A stretch of DNA of 64,000 bases from Pseudomonadota bacterium (GCA_023387335.1 JAEWIF010000050.1:97533-161532), one strand, 5' to 3'. Positions 52,136 through 60,486 are shown, counted from the stretch's first letter. The notes: a model not told the origin generated them from the letters alone. Numbers and translations: made by a program.

Positions 52136-53443
52136 TCAGCGCAGGTTGACCAGCGTGGACAGCATCTGGTCCTGGGTCTTGATGGTCTGCGCGTTGGCCT
52201 GGTAGGCGCGCTGCGCGGTGATCATGTCCACCAGCTGCTGCGTGAGGTCCACGTTGGATTCCTCCAGCGCGCCGCCTTCCAGCAGGCCGAGGTTGGCGGT
52301 GCCCGGCGCGCTCATGGTGGCCTGGCCCGAGGCCGGCGTTTCGCGCCACAGGTTGCCGCCGATCGGCGACAGGCCCTGCTGGTTGCGGAAGTCGGCCAGC
52401 GCGATCTGGGCCACGCCCAGCGTCTTGCCGTTGGAGTAGCGCGCCTGCACCGTGCCGTCGTCGGCGATGCCGAAGCCGGTGAGCTGGCCGGCCGCGTAGC
52501 CGTTCTGCGTCGCTTCCGTCACGCCGAACGCGCGGCCGAACTGCGTGGTGCCCGCGAACGACAGCGACACCGGCGCCGAGGTGAGCGAGCCCGAAGGCGG
52601 CACCGGCAGCGTGGCCGAGGAGAACGGCAGGTTCAGCGTCAGGTCGCCGGCCGACAGCACGCCGCCGGTGAGCGAGCCGCTGTTGGCGGTGTCCAGCGTG
52701 CCGTCGGGCATGAACGTCAGCTGGCCGGCCGGCGGCTGGGCGCCGCCGCCCGCGGCGGGCACGGCCTGGCCGTTGAGCGAGGCGTACACCTCCCACTGGT
52801 TGTCGGCGGCGGTGCGGCGGAAATAGAGCGACAGCACCTGCTCGTTGCCCTGCTGGTCGTACACGGCCATCGAGGTGGACGCGGTGTACGACTTGGCGTC
52901 GGTCATCGAGAAGGCGGGCGTGGCGGCGGTCGGCGCAACCGTGCGGCCGTCCAGGTTCATCTGCAGGCCGCCCGTCGAGGTGACGCGCGGCGCGATGCCC
53001 TGCGCGGGCAGCTGGATGTCGCCCGGCACGCCGGTCGCCATGCCGGTGCCCGCGTCGATGCGGTAGCCCTGCAGGCGCAGGCGATCGCTGGTGACGATGA
53101 AGCCGTTCTCGTCCAGCTGGAACTGGCCGTTGCGCGTGTAGGCGGGCTCGCGCGTGTCGGGCTGCGACACGCGGAAGAAGCCGCGGCCGTTGATCGCCAC
53201 GTCCATCGGGTTCTCGGTGCTGCGGATGCTGCCCTGCGTGAACTGCTGAGTCACGCCCGTGAGGCGCACGCCCATGCCGGGCTGCGAGTTCCACTGGTCG
53301 GCGCTGGCGCTGGCGTACACGTCGGCGAACTCCGCGCGCGAGACCTTGGCCCCCACGGTGTTGGCGTTGGCGATGTTGTTGCCGATCACCTCGAGGTTGC
53401 GGGAGGCGGCGTTCAGGCCGCTGATGCCTTGCTGGAAACTCAT
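52136..53443 (-). CDS. flgE: Flagellar hook protein
   Basis: Hook subunit of 435 aa. The start FQQGISGLNAASRNLEVIGNNIANANTVGAKVSRAEF has the hook/rod signature, and the C-terminal ESNVDLTQQLVDMITAQRAYQANAQTIKTQDQML is the standard FlgE end. The middle is Ala/Gly/Ser/Thr rich and variable. It starts 22 nt after flgD, whose product caps the growing hook. Confidence 0.97.
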   Translation of the reverse strand: MSFQQGISGLNAASRNLEVIGNNIANANTVGAKVSRAEFADVYASASADQWNSQPGMGVRLTGVTQQFTQGSIRSTENPMDVAINGRGFFRVSQPDTREPAYTRNGQFQLDENGFIVTSDRLRLQGYRIDAGTGMATGVPGDIQLPAQGIAPRVTSTGGLQMNLDGRTVAPTAATPAFSMTDAKSYTASTSMAVYDQQGNEQVLSLYFRRTAADNQWEVYASLNGQAVPAAGGGAQPPAGQLTFMPDGTLDTANSGSLTGGVLSAGDLTLNLPFSSATLPVPPSGSLTSAPVSLSFAGTTQFGRAFGVTEATQNGYAAGQLTGFGIADDGTVQARYSNGKTLGVAQIALADFRNQQGLSPIGGNLWRETPASGQATMSAPGTANLGLLEGGALEESNVDLTQQLVDMITAQRAYQANAQTIKTQDQMLSTLVNLR

Positions 53444-53465
53444 GGGGGCTCCGGTGGGCGGAAGA

Positions 53466-54134
53466 TCAGAGGAAGGACTTGACCTCGGCCCAGGCGCGCG
53501 TGCCGGCGCTTCCCAGGTCGAGCATGACGCCGGCATCGCCGGGGCTGACGGAGTTCACGCGCGCGGCGGCCAGCGAGCGCGTCTGCAGCGGCTGGCCTTG
53601 CGAAGTGGCGGTGATGCGCAGGCGGTAGCTGCCTTCGGCGGCGGGCTCGCCGCTGCCGGTCAGTCCGTCCCACGTGAAGCCGTGAACGCCCGCATCGCGC
53701 GGACCGAGCTGCAGCGTGCGCACCGGCTGGCCGTCGGCGCCGAGGATGTCGACCGTCACCGCGTCGGCATGCGAGCCGAGCTCCACGCCGCCGGCGGCCG
53801 CGCCGTCGGCCAGCGCGATCGAAGTGCCTTCGACCAGCACGTTGCGGCCGGGCAACTGCGCGGCCGACTGCAGCTGCAGCCCGCCGAAAGCGGACAGCAG
53901 GCCCTCCACCGTGCGATTGAGCTTCTCCAGCCCGCCGACCGTGTTGATCTGCGCGATCTGGCTGGTCATCTGGGCGTTGTCCATCGGGTTGAGCGGGTCC
54001 TGGTTCTTCATCTGCGCGACCAGCAGCTTCATGAAGCGGTCCTGCTGCTCGGCGGCGGTGGCGGAAGAAAGGCTGGCGGTCGAGCGGCTGGTGCTCGTGC
54101 CCGAGGTGGACGGGATGTTGTTGACGGTGGCCAT
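53466..54134 (-). CDS. flgD: Flagellar hook capping protein
   Basis: Scaffold for hook assembly (222 aa). It has the N-terminal FlgD motif DRFMKLLVAQMKNQDPLNPMDNAQMTSQIAQINTVGGLEKLN (key Q-M-K-N-Q-D-P-L-N-P-M-D), a central domain, and the FLG-D-Ig-like core with FTWDGLTGSGEPAAEGSYRLRI. ATG 54134 is chosen; a GTG three codons upstream overlaps flgC. Confidence 0.96.
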   Translation of the reverse strand: MATVNNIPSTSGTSTSRSTASLSSATAAEQQDRFMKLLVAQMKNQDPLNPMDNAQMTSQIAQINTVGGLEKLNRTVEGLLSAFGGLQLQSAAQLPGRNVLVEGTSIALADGAAAGGVELGSHADAVTVDILGADGQPVRTLQLGPRDAGVHGFTWDGLTGSGEPAAEGSYRLRITATSQGQPLQTRSLAAARVNSVSPGDAGVMLDLGSAGTRAWAEVKSFL

Positions 54135-54139
54135 CGCGC

Positions 54140-54544
54140 TCACTGGCCCATCTGCAGCGTCTTGGACAGCAACTGCTTGGCGGTGTTCATCACCTCGACG
54201 TTGTTCTGGTAGGCGCGCGAGGCCGAGATCATGTTGACCATCTCGTCGACCACGTTCACGTTGGAGTGCGTCACGTAGCCGTCGGCGTCGGCCATCGGAT
54301 GGTGCGGCTCGTGCACGCGGCGCGCGGGCGCGTCGCTCTCGCTCACGCCGGTCACGCGCACGGCGGAGACTTCGCCGCCGGGCAGCGGCTCGGCCTCGAA
54401 CGACACCTGGCGCGCCTTGTACGACTGGCCGTCGGGCCCGGCGAGCGAGTCCGCGTTCGCGAGGTTGCTGGCGACGACGTTCAGGCGCTTGCCCTGCGCC
54501 GACACGGCGCTGCCGGAGATGTTGAAGACCTGGAAGAGCGACAT
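54140..54544 (-). CDS. flgC: Flagellar basal-body rod protein FlgC
   Basis: Proximal rod subunit (134 aa) with the N-terminal signature NVVASNLANADS and the C-terminal YVTHSNVNVVDEMVNMISASRAYQNNVEVMNTAKQLL helix. Normal length. Located 19 nt after flgB and 5 nt before flgD. Confidence 0.97.
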   Translation of the reverse strand: MSLFQVFNISGSAVSAQGKRLNVVASNLANADSLAGPDGQSYKARQVSFEAEPLPGGEVSAVRVTGVSESDAPARRVHEPHHPMADADGYVTHSNVNVVDEMVNMISASRAYQNNVEVMNTAKQLLSKTLQMGQ

Positions 54545-54563
54545 GAAAAAAGCTTCCTCGCGT

Positions 54564-54968
54564 TCACTGGCCGGTGATGGCCGACAGCATGGTCTTGACG
54601 TTGCCGTTGATGAACCGCAGCGTCGCCTCGTAGCGCAGGGCGTTGTCGGCGAAGGCCGCGCGCTCGCGGTCCAGGTCCACCGTGTTGCCGTCCAGCGCGG
54701 GCTGCTCGGCGTTGCGCCACTGCAGGTGCGGCGTGCCGCCCGACGTCTGCGTCAGCGTGGTCGAGCGCAGGTGGCGGCTCGAGGTCACGGCCGCGCCGCC
54801 GTCCGCTTCGCCGCGGGCCTGGGCCAGCGCGGCGGAGAAATCGAAGTCGCGCGCCTTGAAGCCCGGGGTGTCGGCGTTGGCGATGTTGCCGGCCAGCACC
54901 TTCTGGCGCTGGGATAGCAGTTCCAGGGCCTTGCCGTGGCTGTCGATGCGGGCGGTGAGGATGTCCAT
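54564..54968 (-). CDS. flgB: Flagellar basal-body rod protein FlgB
   Basis: Proximal rod subunit (134 aa) and first gene of the ten-gene flgBCDEFGHIJKL run. It carries the rod signature QRKVLAGNIANADTPGFKARDFDF and a C-terminal ALRYEATLRFINGNVKTMLSAI. The upstream intergenic region with flgA holds promoter-like motifs. GGACAC precedes the ATG. Confidence 0.96.
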   Translation of the reverse strand: MDILTARIDSHGKALELLSQRQKVLAGNIANADTPGFKARDFDFSAALAQARGEADGGAAVTSSRHLRSTTLTQTSGGTPHLQWRNAEQPALDGNTVDLDRERAAFADNALRYEATLRFINGNVKTMLSAITGQ

Positions 54969-55000
54969 GGAACGGGGTGTCCTTTCGGGGCGTGGAAAAA

Positions 55001-55027
55001 GTATGGGAGCCGGGCCGGAAAACTTAA
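55001..55027 (-). promoter_or_regulatory. Candidate sigma-28-like promoter of the flgB operon
   Basis: On the minus strand TTAAGTTT (seven of eight to the -35 TAAAGTTT), an 11-nt spacer, then TCCCATAC (five of eight to GCCGATAA), 33 nt upstream of flgB. The match is partial. The opposite strand carries an exact GCCGATAA at 55030-55037 facing flgA but without a -35. Confidence 0.4.
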
Positions 55028-55099
55028 GCGCCGATAAAGCCGGGCTTTGCGCGGCTTTTGGGCCGGTGGTTCGCGGCGGCCGGCGCCTAGAGTCGCCTC

Positions 55100-55786
55100 A
55101 TGCAGAAGATCCGCCTGCTCCTCCTGTGCGCGCTGCCGCTGGCCGCTTCGGCCCAGACCCTGCCCGCCGGGATCGAAGCCGACGCCGTGCGCGCCTTCGC
55201 CACGCAGCACGCGGCCGCGGCCGAAGGCGTCACGCGCATGGAAGTGCGGGTGGGCAGCCTGGATCCGCGCCTGGTGCTGGCGCCCTGCCGCCGCACCGAG
55301 CCTTTCCTTCCGGCCGGCGCGCGCATGTGGGGCCGCTCGTCGGTCGGCATCCGCTGCGCCGATGGCGCCAACTGGAGCGTGATGGTGCCCGTCATCGTCG
55401 CGGCCTGGGGCAACGCGGTCGTCGCCGCTTCACCGCTGGTCGCGGGCACCGTGCTGTCGGCCGGAGACCTGCGCGAGCAGGAAGTCGAGCTGACGCGCGA
55501 GCCGCCCACCGTGGCGCGCGACATCGAAACGCTGGCCGGCCGCGCGTTGACGCGTGCGGTCGCGCCCGGCCAGGCCCTGCGCGTGGACATGGTCCGCGCC
55601 CGCTCGGTGGTGCAGGCCGGCGATCCGGTGCGGCTGCGCATCGTGGGTGCCGGGTTCGCGATCAGCGCGGCCGGCCACGCCCTGGTGTCGGCCGGCGAGG
55701 GCCAGCCGGTCCGCGTGCGCACCGAACTGGGCAAGGTCCTGACCGGCGTGGCGCGGGACGGACGGCAGGTGGACGTCGCGCTCTGA
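55100..55786 (+). CDS. flgA: Flagellar P-ring assembly chaperone
   Basis: Periplasmic chaperone (228 aa) for FlgI polymerisation. A signal peptide (LLLLCALPLAASAQ) is followed by the FlgA N-domain and a C-terminal SAF domain with AGTVLSAGDLREQEVEL and GRALTRAVAPGQALRVDMV. It is divergent from flgB across a 131-bp regulatory gap and upstream of flgM. Confidence 0.96.
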   Translation: MQKIRLLLLCALPLAASAQTLPAGIEADAVRAFATQHAAAAEGVTRMEVRVGSLDPRLVLAPCRRTEPFLPAGARMWGRSSVGIRCADGANWSVMVPVIVAAWGNAVVAASPLVAGTVLSAGDLREQEVELTREPPTVARDIETLAGRALTRAVAPGQALRVDMVRARSVVQAGDPVRLRIVGAGFAISAAGHALVSAGEGQPVRVRTELGKVLTGVARDGRQVDVAL

Positions 55787-55825
55787 AGAAAGAAAACTGG
55801 GCCCGAAAAAACCGCCTTTTCCGGC

Positions 55826-55852
55826 TTTAGTTTCCCCGGACGCGGCCGAATA
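55826..55852 (+). promoter_or_regulatory. Candidate sigma-28 promoter of flgM
   Basis: TTTAGTTT at 55826-55833 and GCCGAATA at 55845-55852 are separated by 11 nt, each six of eight to the FliA consensus (TAAAGTTT-N11-GCCGATAA). It lies 39 nt upstream of flgM. FliA-driven flgM expression is the standard feedback in flagellar systems. Confidence 0.55.
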
Positions 55853-55891
55853 ATGGATTGCAGGCCGGCTCCCGGCCCGAAAGAGACCCTC

Positions 55892-56200
55892 ATGAAGATC
55901 GGCTCGACGCCCCCCATCACGCCTGCGGCGACCGACCCCGCCGCGAGCGGGACCGCGCGTTCCGCCGGCGCCGCGGGCGCACCGGCCGGCGTCGCGGCCA
56001 TCGCGTCCGGCGACCAGGTCCAGGTGTCGGCCGCCGCCGTGAAGATGAACGCTCTGTCGCAGTCGGCCGACTTCGACTCGGCCAAGGTCGACGCCATCCG
56101 CCAGGCCATCCGCGAAGGCCGATTCAGCGTCAACGCCGGCGCCATCGCCGACCGCCTGATCGCCGACGCCACGGCCCTCATCGGCCCGCGCACCCACTGA
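55892..56200 (+). CDS. flgM: Anti-sigma-28 factor
   Basis: Holds FliA inactive until the hook is complete, then is exported. The 102-aa protein has an Ala/Pro-rich N-terminus and the C-terminal FliA-binding part (KVDAIRQAIREGRFSVNAGAIADRLI) characteristic of FlgM. Followed by flgN with one base between. The ATG is preceded by GAGACC. Confidence 0.93.
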   Translation: MKIGSTPPITPAATDPAASGTARSAGAAGAPAGVAAIASGDQVQVSAAAVKMNALSQSADFDSAKVDAIRQAIREGRFSVNAGAIADRLIADATALIGPRTH

Positions 56201-56201
56201 C

Positions 56202-56573
56202 ATGCAGGCCGGGCCCGCGCTGCTGGACACCGCGGCCGCGGCCCTGGAGCGCCTGCGCGCCGCCCTTCTCGAGGGCCGCGCCGACGAGCTGCCCGTGCTG
56301 GCCTCGGCGTTGTCCATCGCCTTGAAATCCCTGCAGCCCTGGCGCCCCCAGGGCCTGGGCGCCGCCGACACGGAGCGCCTGGGCGCGCTGGTGCGCGAGG
56401 CGCGCCGCACGTTCCTTCTGCTGCAGCTGCGCCAGCGCGACAACGAGGCCGCCTTGGGCGCCCTGGGCGCGCAACATGCGGGCCTGCAGGAAGCCCAGGC
56501 CCGGCGCACCTACGCGCCTGCGGGCCACCTCGCCGCGACGTCGATGCGCGGGCGGGCGTTGGGCGTGGCGTAG
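56202..56573 (+). CDS. flgN: FlgN-like export chaperone
   Basis: A 123-aa helical cytoplasmic protein in the flgN position, one base after flgM. FlgN is the chaperone for FlgK and FlgL and is poorly conserved; here the evidence is small size, helical, Leu/Ala/Gln-rich coiled-coil composition and position. No catalytic motif. Confidence 0.8.
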   Translation: MQAGPALLDTAAAALERLRAALLEGRADELPVLASALSIALKSLQPWRPQGLGAADTERLGALVREARRTFLLLQLRQRDNEAALGALGAQHAGLQEAQARRTYAPAGHLAATSMRGRALGVA

Positions 56574-56648
56574 GCCCCAACCTTCCCTTATCGGCCAGCG
56601 GCCGAAGCTCTGCTTGGAACCTGCGGACGCCCATGGGACACTTGGCCC

Positions 56649-56987
56649 ATGGAGCTCGAATCCGCATCCCAGGACACCTCGCGCCTCGCCGACGCGCGGG
56701 AAGCCGAGGCTGAGCTGCTGAGCCGGTGCGTACAGGCCGCCCGCGGCGAGATCCGCGCCGCCACCAACGCCCAAGAGGCCAACGTCTTCCGGCTTGCGTC
56801 CATGGTCCTGCCTGAAAGCCTGGCGCCTCAGTCACGCCGTCTCGGCGCCGCCGCCCAAGCGTTCTTCGACTCGGCGCCCAGCGAGCAGTTGGAGGCCGGC
56901 GAGGTCGTGCGCCGCGGCTGGGTCGCCAGCCTGCCCCGCCTTCGGCAGCACCTGGCGCCGCTGCTCGAGCGGCCGGCGGGGCGATGA
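56649..56987 (+). CDS. Unknown helical protein paired with a nucleotidyltransferase
   Basis: Not recognised. A 112-aa soluble protein with alternating charged helices (REAEAELLSRCVQAARGEI) and no signal or membrane segment. It overlaps the following nucleotidyltransferase gene in ATGA, so the two are one unit, 75 nt after flgN. Two-gene order of a small helical protein and a nucleotidyltransferase resembles toxin-antitoxin or defence modules; a structural partner is also possible. Confidence 0.65.
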   Translation: MELESASQDTSRLADAREAEAELLSRCVQAARGEIRAATNAQEANVFRLASMVLPESLAPQSRRLGAAAQAFFDSAPSEQLEAGEVVRRGWVASLPRLRQHLAPLLERPAGR

Positions 56988-57580
56988 CGCACCCGTCGCT
57001 CGTACCGGTTCGCGACACCCCGCTGGGCCGAGGCCTGCGGGAACTGCTTGCCAAGCTGGCTGCGCGCCTCGACCTGGATCGCGAGGTCCAGGTGTTCCTC
57101 GCCGGAGGCATGGCGGTGCACCTGTACCTCGGCAAGCGCGTCACCAGCGACGTCGACGCGGAGTTCAGCGCCAGGGTGCTGGTGCCTTCGGACCTGATCG
57201 TCGACGTGGTCCTCGAAGATGGGCAGCGCAAGGCGCTTCACTTCGACACCAACTACAACTCGACCTTCGCCCTCATGCACGAGGACTACCTCCAGGACTC
57301 GGTGCCGACTGACATGAGCGAAGGTCGCCTGACCCTGCGCGTGCTCAACCCGACCGACCTGGCCGTCAGCAAGATCGCGCGCCTGGCGGAGGTCGATCGC
57401 CAGGATATTCGTGACCTGGTCCGCGCTGGATTGACAACACCGGATGCCATCGAGAAGCGCGCCCGCCAGGCTCTGGTGGCTTATGTCGGCGGCCAGCGCA
57501 TGGCCGCGCTGAACCTGGAGGACGCCCTCAAGGCGGCCCGTGAAGGCGCAAGCCCTGGATCCCCTCCTCCGCGCGGATGA
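56984..57580 (+). CDS. Nucleotidyltransferase-like protein, DUF6036/AbiEii-like
   Basis: A 198-aa protein with the polymerase-beta-type nucleotidyltransferase core: Gly41-Gly42, 13 residues, then Asp56-Val57-Asp58 (hG-G-x13-DhD), followed by a strand-rich region with NPTDLAVSKIARLAEVDRQDIRDL typical of the DUF6036/AbiEii-like group. Its C-terminal residues SPPPRG are coded by a copy of a dispersed repeat (57555-57586). The toxin-like family and position inside the flagellar cluster suggest accessory DNA. Activity is inferred only from motifs. Confidence 0.78.
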   Translation: MTHPSLVPVRDTPLGRGLRELLAKLAARLDLDREVQVFLAGGMAVHLYLGKRVTSDVDAEFSARVLVPSDLIVDVVLEDGQRKALHFDTNYNSTFALMHEDYLQDSVPTDMSEGRLTLRVLNPTDLAVSKIARLAEVDRQDIRDLVRAGLTTPDAIEKRARQALVAYVGGQRMAALNLEDALKAAREGASPGSPPPRG

Positions 57581-57586
57581 CGGGGC
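57555..57586. repeat. Single arm of the dispersed palindromic repeat at 63757-63851
   Basis: 32 bases starting CTGGATCCCC and ending ATGACGGGGC, matching the right arm of the large inverted repeat at 63820-63851 at all but about three positions. The copy forms the last codons of the nucleotidyltransferase gene and ends next to fliA. Confidence 0.8.
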
Positions 57587-57595
57587 GGGACCGCC

Positions 57596-58318
57596 CTACC
57601 AATCCTTCAACCGCGCCCGCAACCTCGCCACCGACTGGCTGTGCAGCTGGCACACGCGCGATTCGGTGACGCCCAGCACGGCCGCGATCTCCTTGAGGTT
57701 CATGTCGTGCTCGTAGTACATGCTCATCACGTACTGCTCGCGCTCGGGCAGCGCCTCGATGGCCTTGACGAGCGCGGAACGGAAACGCCGGTCGGCCAGC
57801 TGTGACGAGGGATCGGCCTTGTCGTCCGGGGTGAGGTGGCGGTCCAGGTAGTGGCCCTCGTCGCCGTCCTCGTCGTAGTCGTCGGTGTAGAGCAGCTGCG
57901 CGCCACGCACGTCGGTCAGCATGCGGTGGTAGTCGTTCAGCGACAGTCCCATCTGGCCCGCGATCTCCTGGTCCGAAGGCGCGCGGCCCAGCTGCTGCTC
58001 CAGCCGATGCACCGCGGCGGCGATGTCGCGCTGGTTCTTGCGCACCGAGCGGGGCACCCAGTCGGTGCCGCGCAGCTCGTCGAGCATGGCTCCGCGCACG
58101 CGCTGCATCGCGAAGGTCTCGAATTGCGCGCCCTGCCCGTCCTGGTAGCGCTGCATCGCGTCCATCAGGCCGATGACGCCGGCCTGTACCAGGTCGTCCA
58201 TCTCCACGTTGGCCGGCAGGCCGCCGATCATCTTGGCGGCCACTCGGCGCACCATCGGCAGGTAGGCCTCGATGCCGTTGCCGTTGCGCGGGTCCAGGGT
58301 TCCTTTGGCCGTGTACAT
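57596..58318 (-). CDS. fliA: Flagellar sigma factor (sigma-28)
   Basis: Transcribes late flagellar genes. The 240-aa protein has region 2 with DDLVQAGVIGLMDAMQRYQ and FETFAMQRVRGAMLDELRGTDWVPRSVRKN, region 3, and region 4 with LKEIAAVLGVTESRVCQLHSQSVARLR. This is the standard FliA arrangement. ATG 58318 is chosen. It converges with the nucleotidyltransferase gene and is last in the flhB-flhA-flhF-flhG-fliA direction. Confidence 0.97.
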   Translation of the reverse strand: MYTAKGTLDPRNGNGIEAYLPMVRRVAAKMIGGLPANVEMDDLVQAGVIGLMDAMQRYQDGQGAQFETFAMQRVRGAMLDELRGTDWVPRSVRKNQRDIAAAVHRLEQQLGRAPSDQEIAGQMGLSLNDYHRMLTDVRGAQLLYTDDYDEDGDEGHYLDRHLTPDDKADPSSQLADRRFRSALVKAIEALPEREQYVMSMYYEHDMNLKEIAAVLGVTESRVCQLHSQSVARLRARLKDW

Positions 58319-58349
58319 GGCGTTCTTTCTCGAATGCGGTCTCGTTGAA

Positions 58350-59042
58350 TCAGTGCAAGGGCAGCGGGGTCGCGGCGGTGCGCAGGAGCTCGGCCGCGGC
58401 CGCGGGCAGGTGCGCGCCCGGCAGCACCTCGGCGCGCAGGAACCGCTGGGCGGCCTGCGCCAGCCGCGCGTGCGCGGCGGCACCGTCGGCGCGCTGCAGC
58501 ACCGGTGCGAAGCGGGAATAGCCATAACCGGTGGCCAGCGCCTTGACCGTGGCGTAGGCGCGCGTGAGCCCCTCCTCTCCCGGCTCCAGCGCGAGCACCG
58601 GCACGGCCTGCGGCGGAGGCGCCAGGCAGGCCAGTTCGTGCAGCGGCATCGCCAGCAGGATCGCGTCGAAGCCCTGCGACAGCCGCGTGAAGCCGGCGAA
58701 CAGCTGCTGCGGCTGCGCGCCCGAGGCGACGAAGGCCTCCACGCCGCGGTCCGCGCGAACGACGTACACGCCGTCATCGGTGCGGCAGGCGACGTGCTCG
58801 AACGCCAGGCTGCCCTGCAGCAGGTCGATCAGGTCGTGGCGCGGGCGCAGGCCGAACGCCTGCATCAGGCGCCCGCGGCTGGCATCGACCACCACCGGCC
58901 GCGCACCCGCGGCGCGCAGCGCGTGGGCCATGCCCGCGATCCAGTCGTCGCCGCCGCCCTCCTCGGGCAGCGCCAGCGCGACGAGGCGCGGCCCCGCGGG
59001 CGCCTGCTCCACCCACCGGCGCAGGCCGGCGGCCTGGTCCAT
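58350..59042 (-). CDS. flhG: FlhG/FleN-like protein without a P-loop
   Basis: A 230-aa protein in the flhG slot between flhF and fliA. It begins with MDQAAGLR, the DQAxxLR motif that in FlhG proteins stimulates the FlhF GTPase. Where FlhG has KGGVGKT this protein has LPEEGGGDDW, so ATP binding through a Walker A is not expected. The later MinD-like strands VVVDASRGRL and DLIDLLQG are kept. It may control flagellar number without an ATPase cycle. ATG 59042 is used; it overlaps no other gene. Confidence 0.72.
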   Translation of the reverse strand: MDQAAGLRRWVEQAPAGPRLVALALPEEGGGDDWIAGMAHALRAAGARPVVVDASRGRLMQAFGLRPRHDLIDLLQGSLAFEHVACRTDDGVYVVRADRGVEAFVASGAQPQQLFAGFTRLSQGFDAILLAMPLHELACLAPPPQAVPVLALEPGEEGLTRAYATVKALATGYGYSRFAPVLQRADGAAAHARLAQAAQRFLRAEVLPGAHLPAAAAELLRTAATPLPLH

Positions 59043-59049
59043 GCCGTGG

Positions 59050-60486
59050 TCAAGCACGCTGCATCCTCGGCGTGCCGTTGGCGGCCGCGGCATCGGGCGG
59101 CGCCGTCAGCAGCAGGCCGAGCTCGATGTCGTCCGGCGTGAACAGCGAGCTCGGCTCGCGCATCAGCGCCTTCTGCGCCAGCAGCTGCGCGCGCGCGGGA
59201 TGCCAGTCCTCGGGCACGCGCTGGCCGTTGGCCAGGCCCTCGATCACCAGGCGGTGGCGGATGGCCACGTCGGCGATGGCGCCGCACTTGACCGCCTCGT
59301 CCAGCTTGGAGACCACGCAGCGCGTGCCGGGGCCGGCGCCGTAGGCCTGCACCACTTCCTCCAGCGTCTCGCCCTGCGCGGCGGCGTTGAGCACCAGCAG
59401 GCGCTGCACGCGATGCGCCGGCAGCGCGGAGAACAGCTCGGACAGGCGGCGATCGCGCTGGCCGACGCCCACGGTGTCGATCAGCACCAGCTTCTTCTTG
59501 TCGAACAGGTCCAGCAGGTCGGCCAGCGACGCGGCGTCGCGCGCCGTGTGCACCGGGATGTTGAGGATGCGGCCGAACGCGCGCAGCTGGTCCGACGCCG
59601 CCATGCGGTAGGTGTCCACGGTGATCAGGCCGACCGAGCCCGCGCCGTGCTTCATCGCGAAGTGGCTGGCGATCTTGGCGGTGGTGGTCGTCTTGCCGAC
59701 GCCGGTGGGACCGACCAGCGCGTAGACGCCGCCGTGCTCGGCGATCGAGTCTTCCGCGGCCGTGCAGCGCAGGTTGCGCGCCAGCAGGCCGAGCAGCCAG
59801 GCTTCGGCCTGGGCTTCCCGGTCCTCGGGGAGGCGATGCACCAGCTGGCGTGCCAGCCTGGCGGAGAAGCCGTTGCCCAGCAGCAGGCGCAGCAGGCGCG
59901 TCTGCGCCGGGTTGCGGCGCACGCCGTCGAACCAGTTCATGGTGGCCAGCTGCGAGGCGATCATGCCGCGCACCGACTTGAGTTCGTTCAGGACTTCGTC
60001 GCTTTCGCCGGCGCGTTCCACCGCGGCGAAGGCGCGCGCGGCCACGGCCGGGACCGGCGGAACATTCGGCAGCGGCAGGTCTTCCAGTTCCGCTTCGCGC
60101 TCCAGTTCCTCGCGCAGCTGCTGCGCGGCGAAGCGGCCGGGCTCGGTGGGCGCACGGCGCGGCGCGGGCATGGCGGCCGGCGCGGGCGCGGGCAACTCGG
60201 GCGGCGCGGCTTCGGCCGCGGCCTTCTGCGCGTCCAGCCGCTGGCGCTCGCGAACGAACTCCTGGAAAGACAGCGTGCTCATCGGAGCCGTGGGTTCCGC
60301 GGAAACGGCAGCGGCAGCGGCGGCGCGAGCGGGTTGCGCGGGCACTTCGCCCCCCGCCATCGCGAGGATCTCCACGCCGCCCGGCACCGGCCGGTTGGCC
60401 AGGACCGCGGCCTGGTCGCCCCAGAGCGCGCGGACCTGGGCCATCGCCTCGCGGGCGTTCTTGCCGACAAATCGCCTGACGTTCAT
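59050..60486 (-). CDS. flhF: Flagellar GTPase FlhF
   Basis: SRP-type GTPase (478 aa) that sets position and number of polar flagella. It starts NVRRFVGKNAREAMAQVRALWG, has an Ala/Pro-rich linker (about 45-130), the N domain and the G domain with G1 GPTGVGKTTTTAKIAS, then ITVDTYRMAASDQL and the SKLDEAVKCG motif. Its presence suggests polar flagellation. ATG overlaps the flhA stop in ATGA. Confidence 0.96.
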   Translation of the reverse strand: MNVRRFVGKNAREAMAQVRALWGDQAAVLANRPVPGGVEILAMAGGEVPAQPARAAAAAAVSAEPTAPMSTLSFQEFVRERQRLDAQKAAAEAAPPELPAPAPAAMPAPRRAPTEPGRFAAQQLREELEREAELEDLPLPNVPPVPAVAARAFAAVERAGESDEVLNELKSVRGMIASQLATMNWFDGVRRNPAQTRLLRLLLGNGFSARLARQLVHRLPEDREAQAEAWLLGLLARNLRCTAAEDSIAEHGGVYALVGPTGVGKTTTTAKIASHFAMKHGAGSVGLITVDTYRMAASDQLRAFGRILNIPVHTARDAASLADLLDLFDKKKLVLIDTVGVGQRDRRLSELFSALPAHRVQRLLVLNAAAQGETLEEVVQAYGAGPGTRCVVSKLDEAVKCGAIADVAIRHRLVIEGLANGQRVPEDWHPARAQLLAQKALMREPSSLFTPDDIELGLLLTAPPDAAAANGTPRMQRA

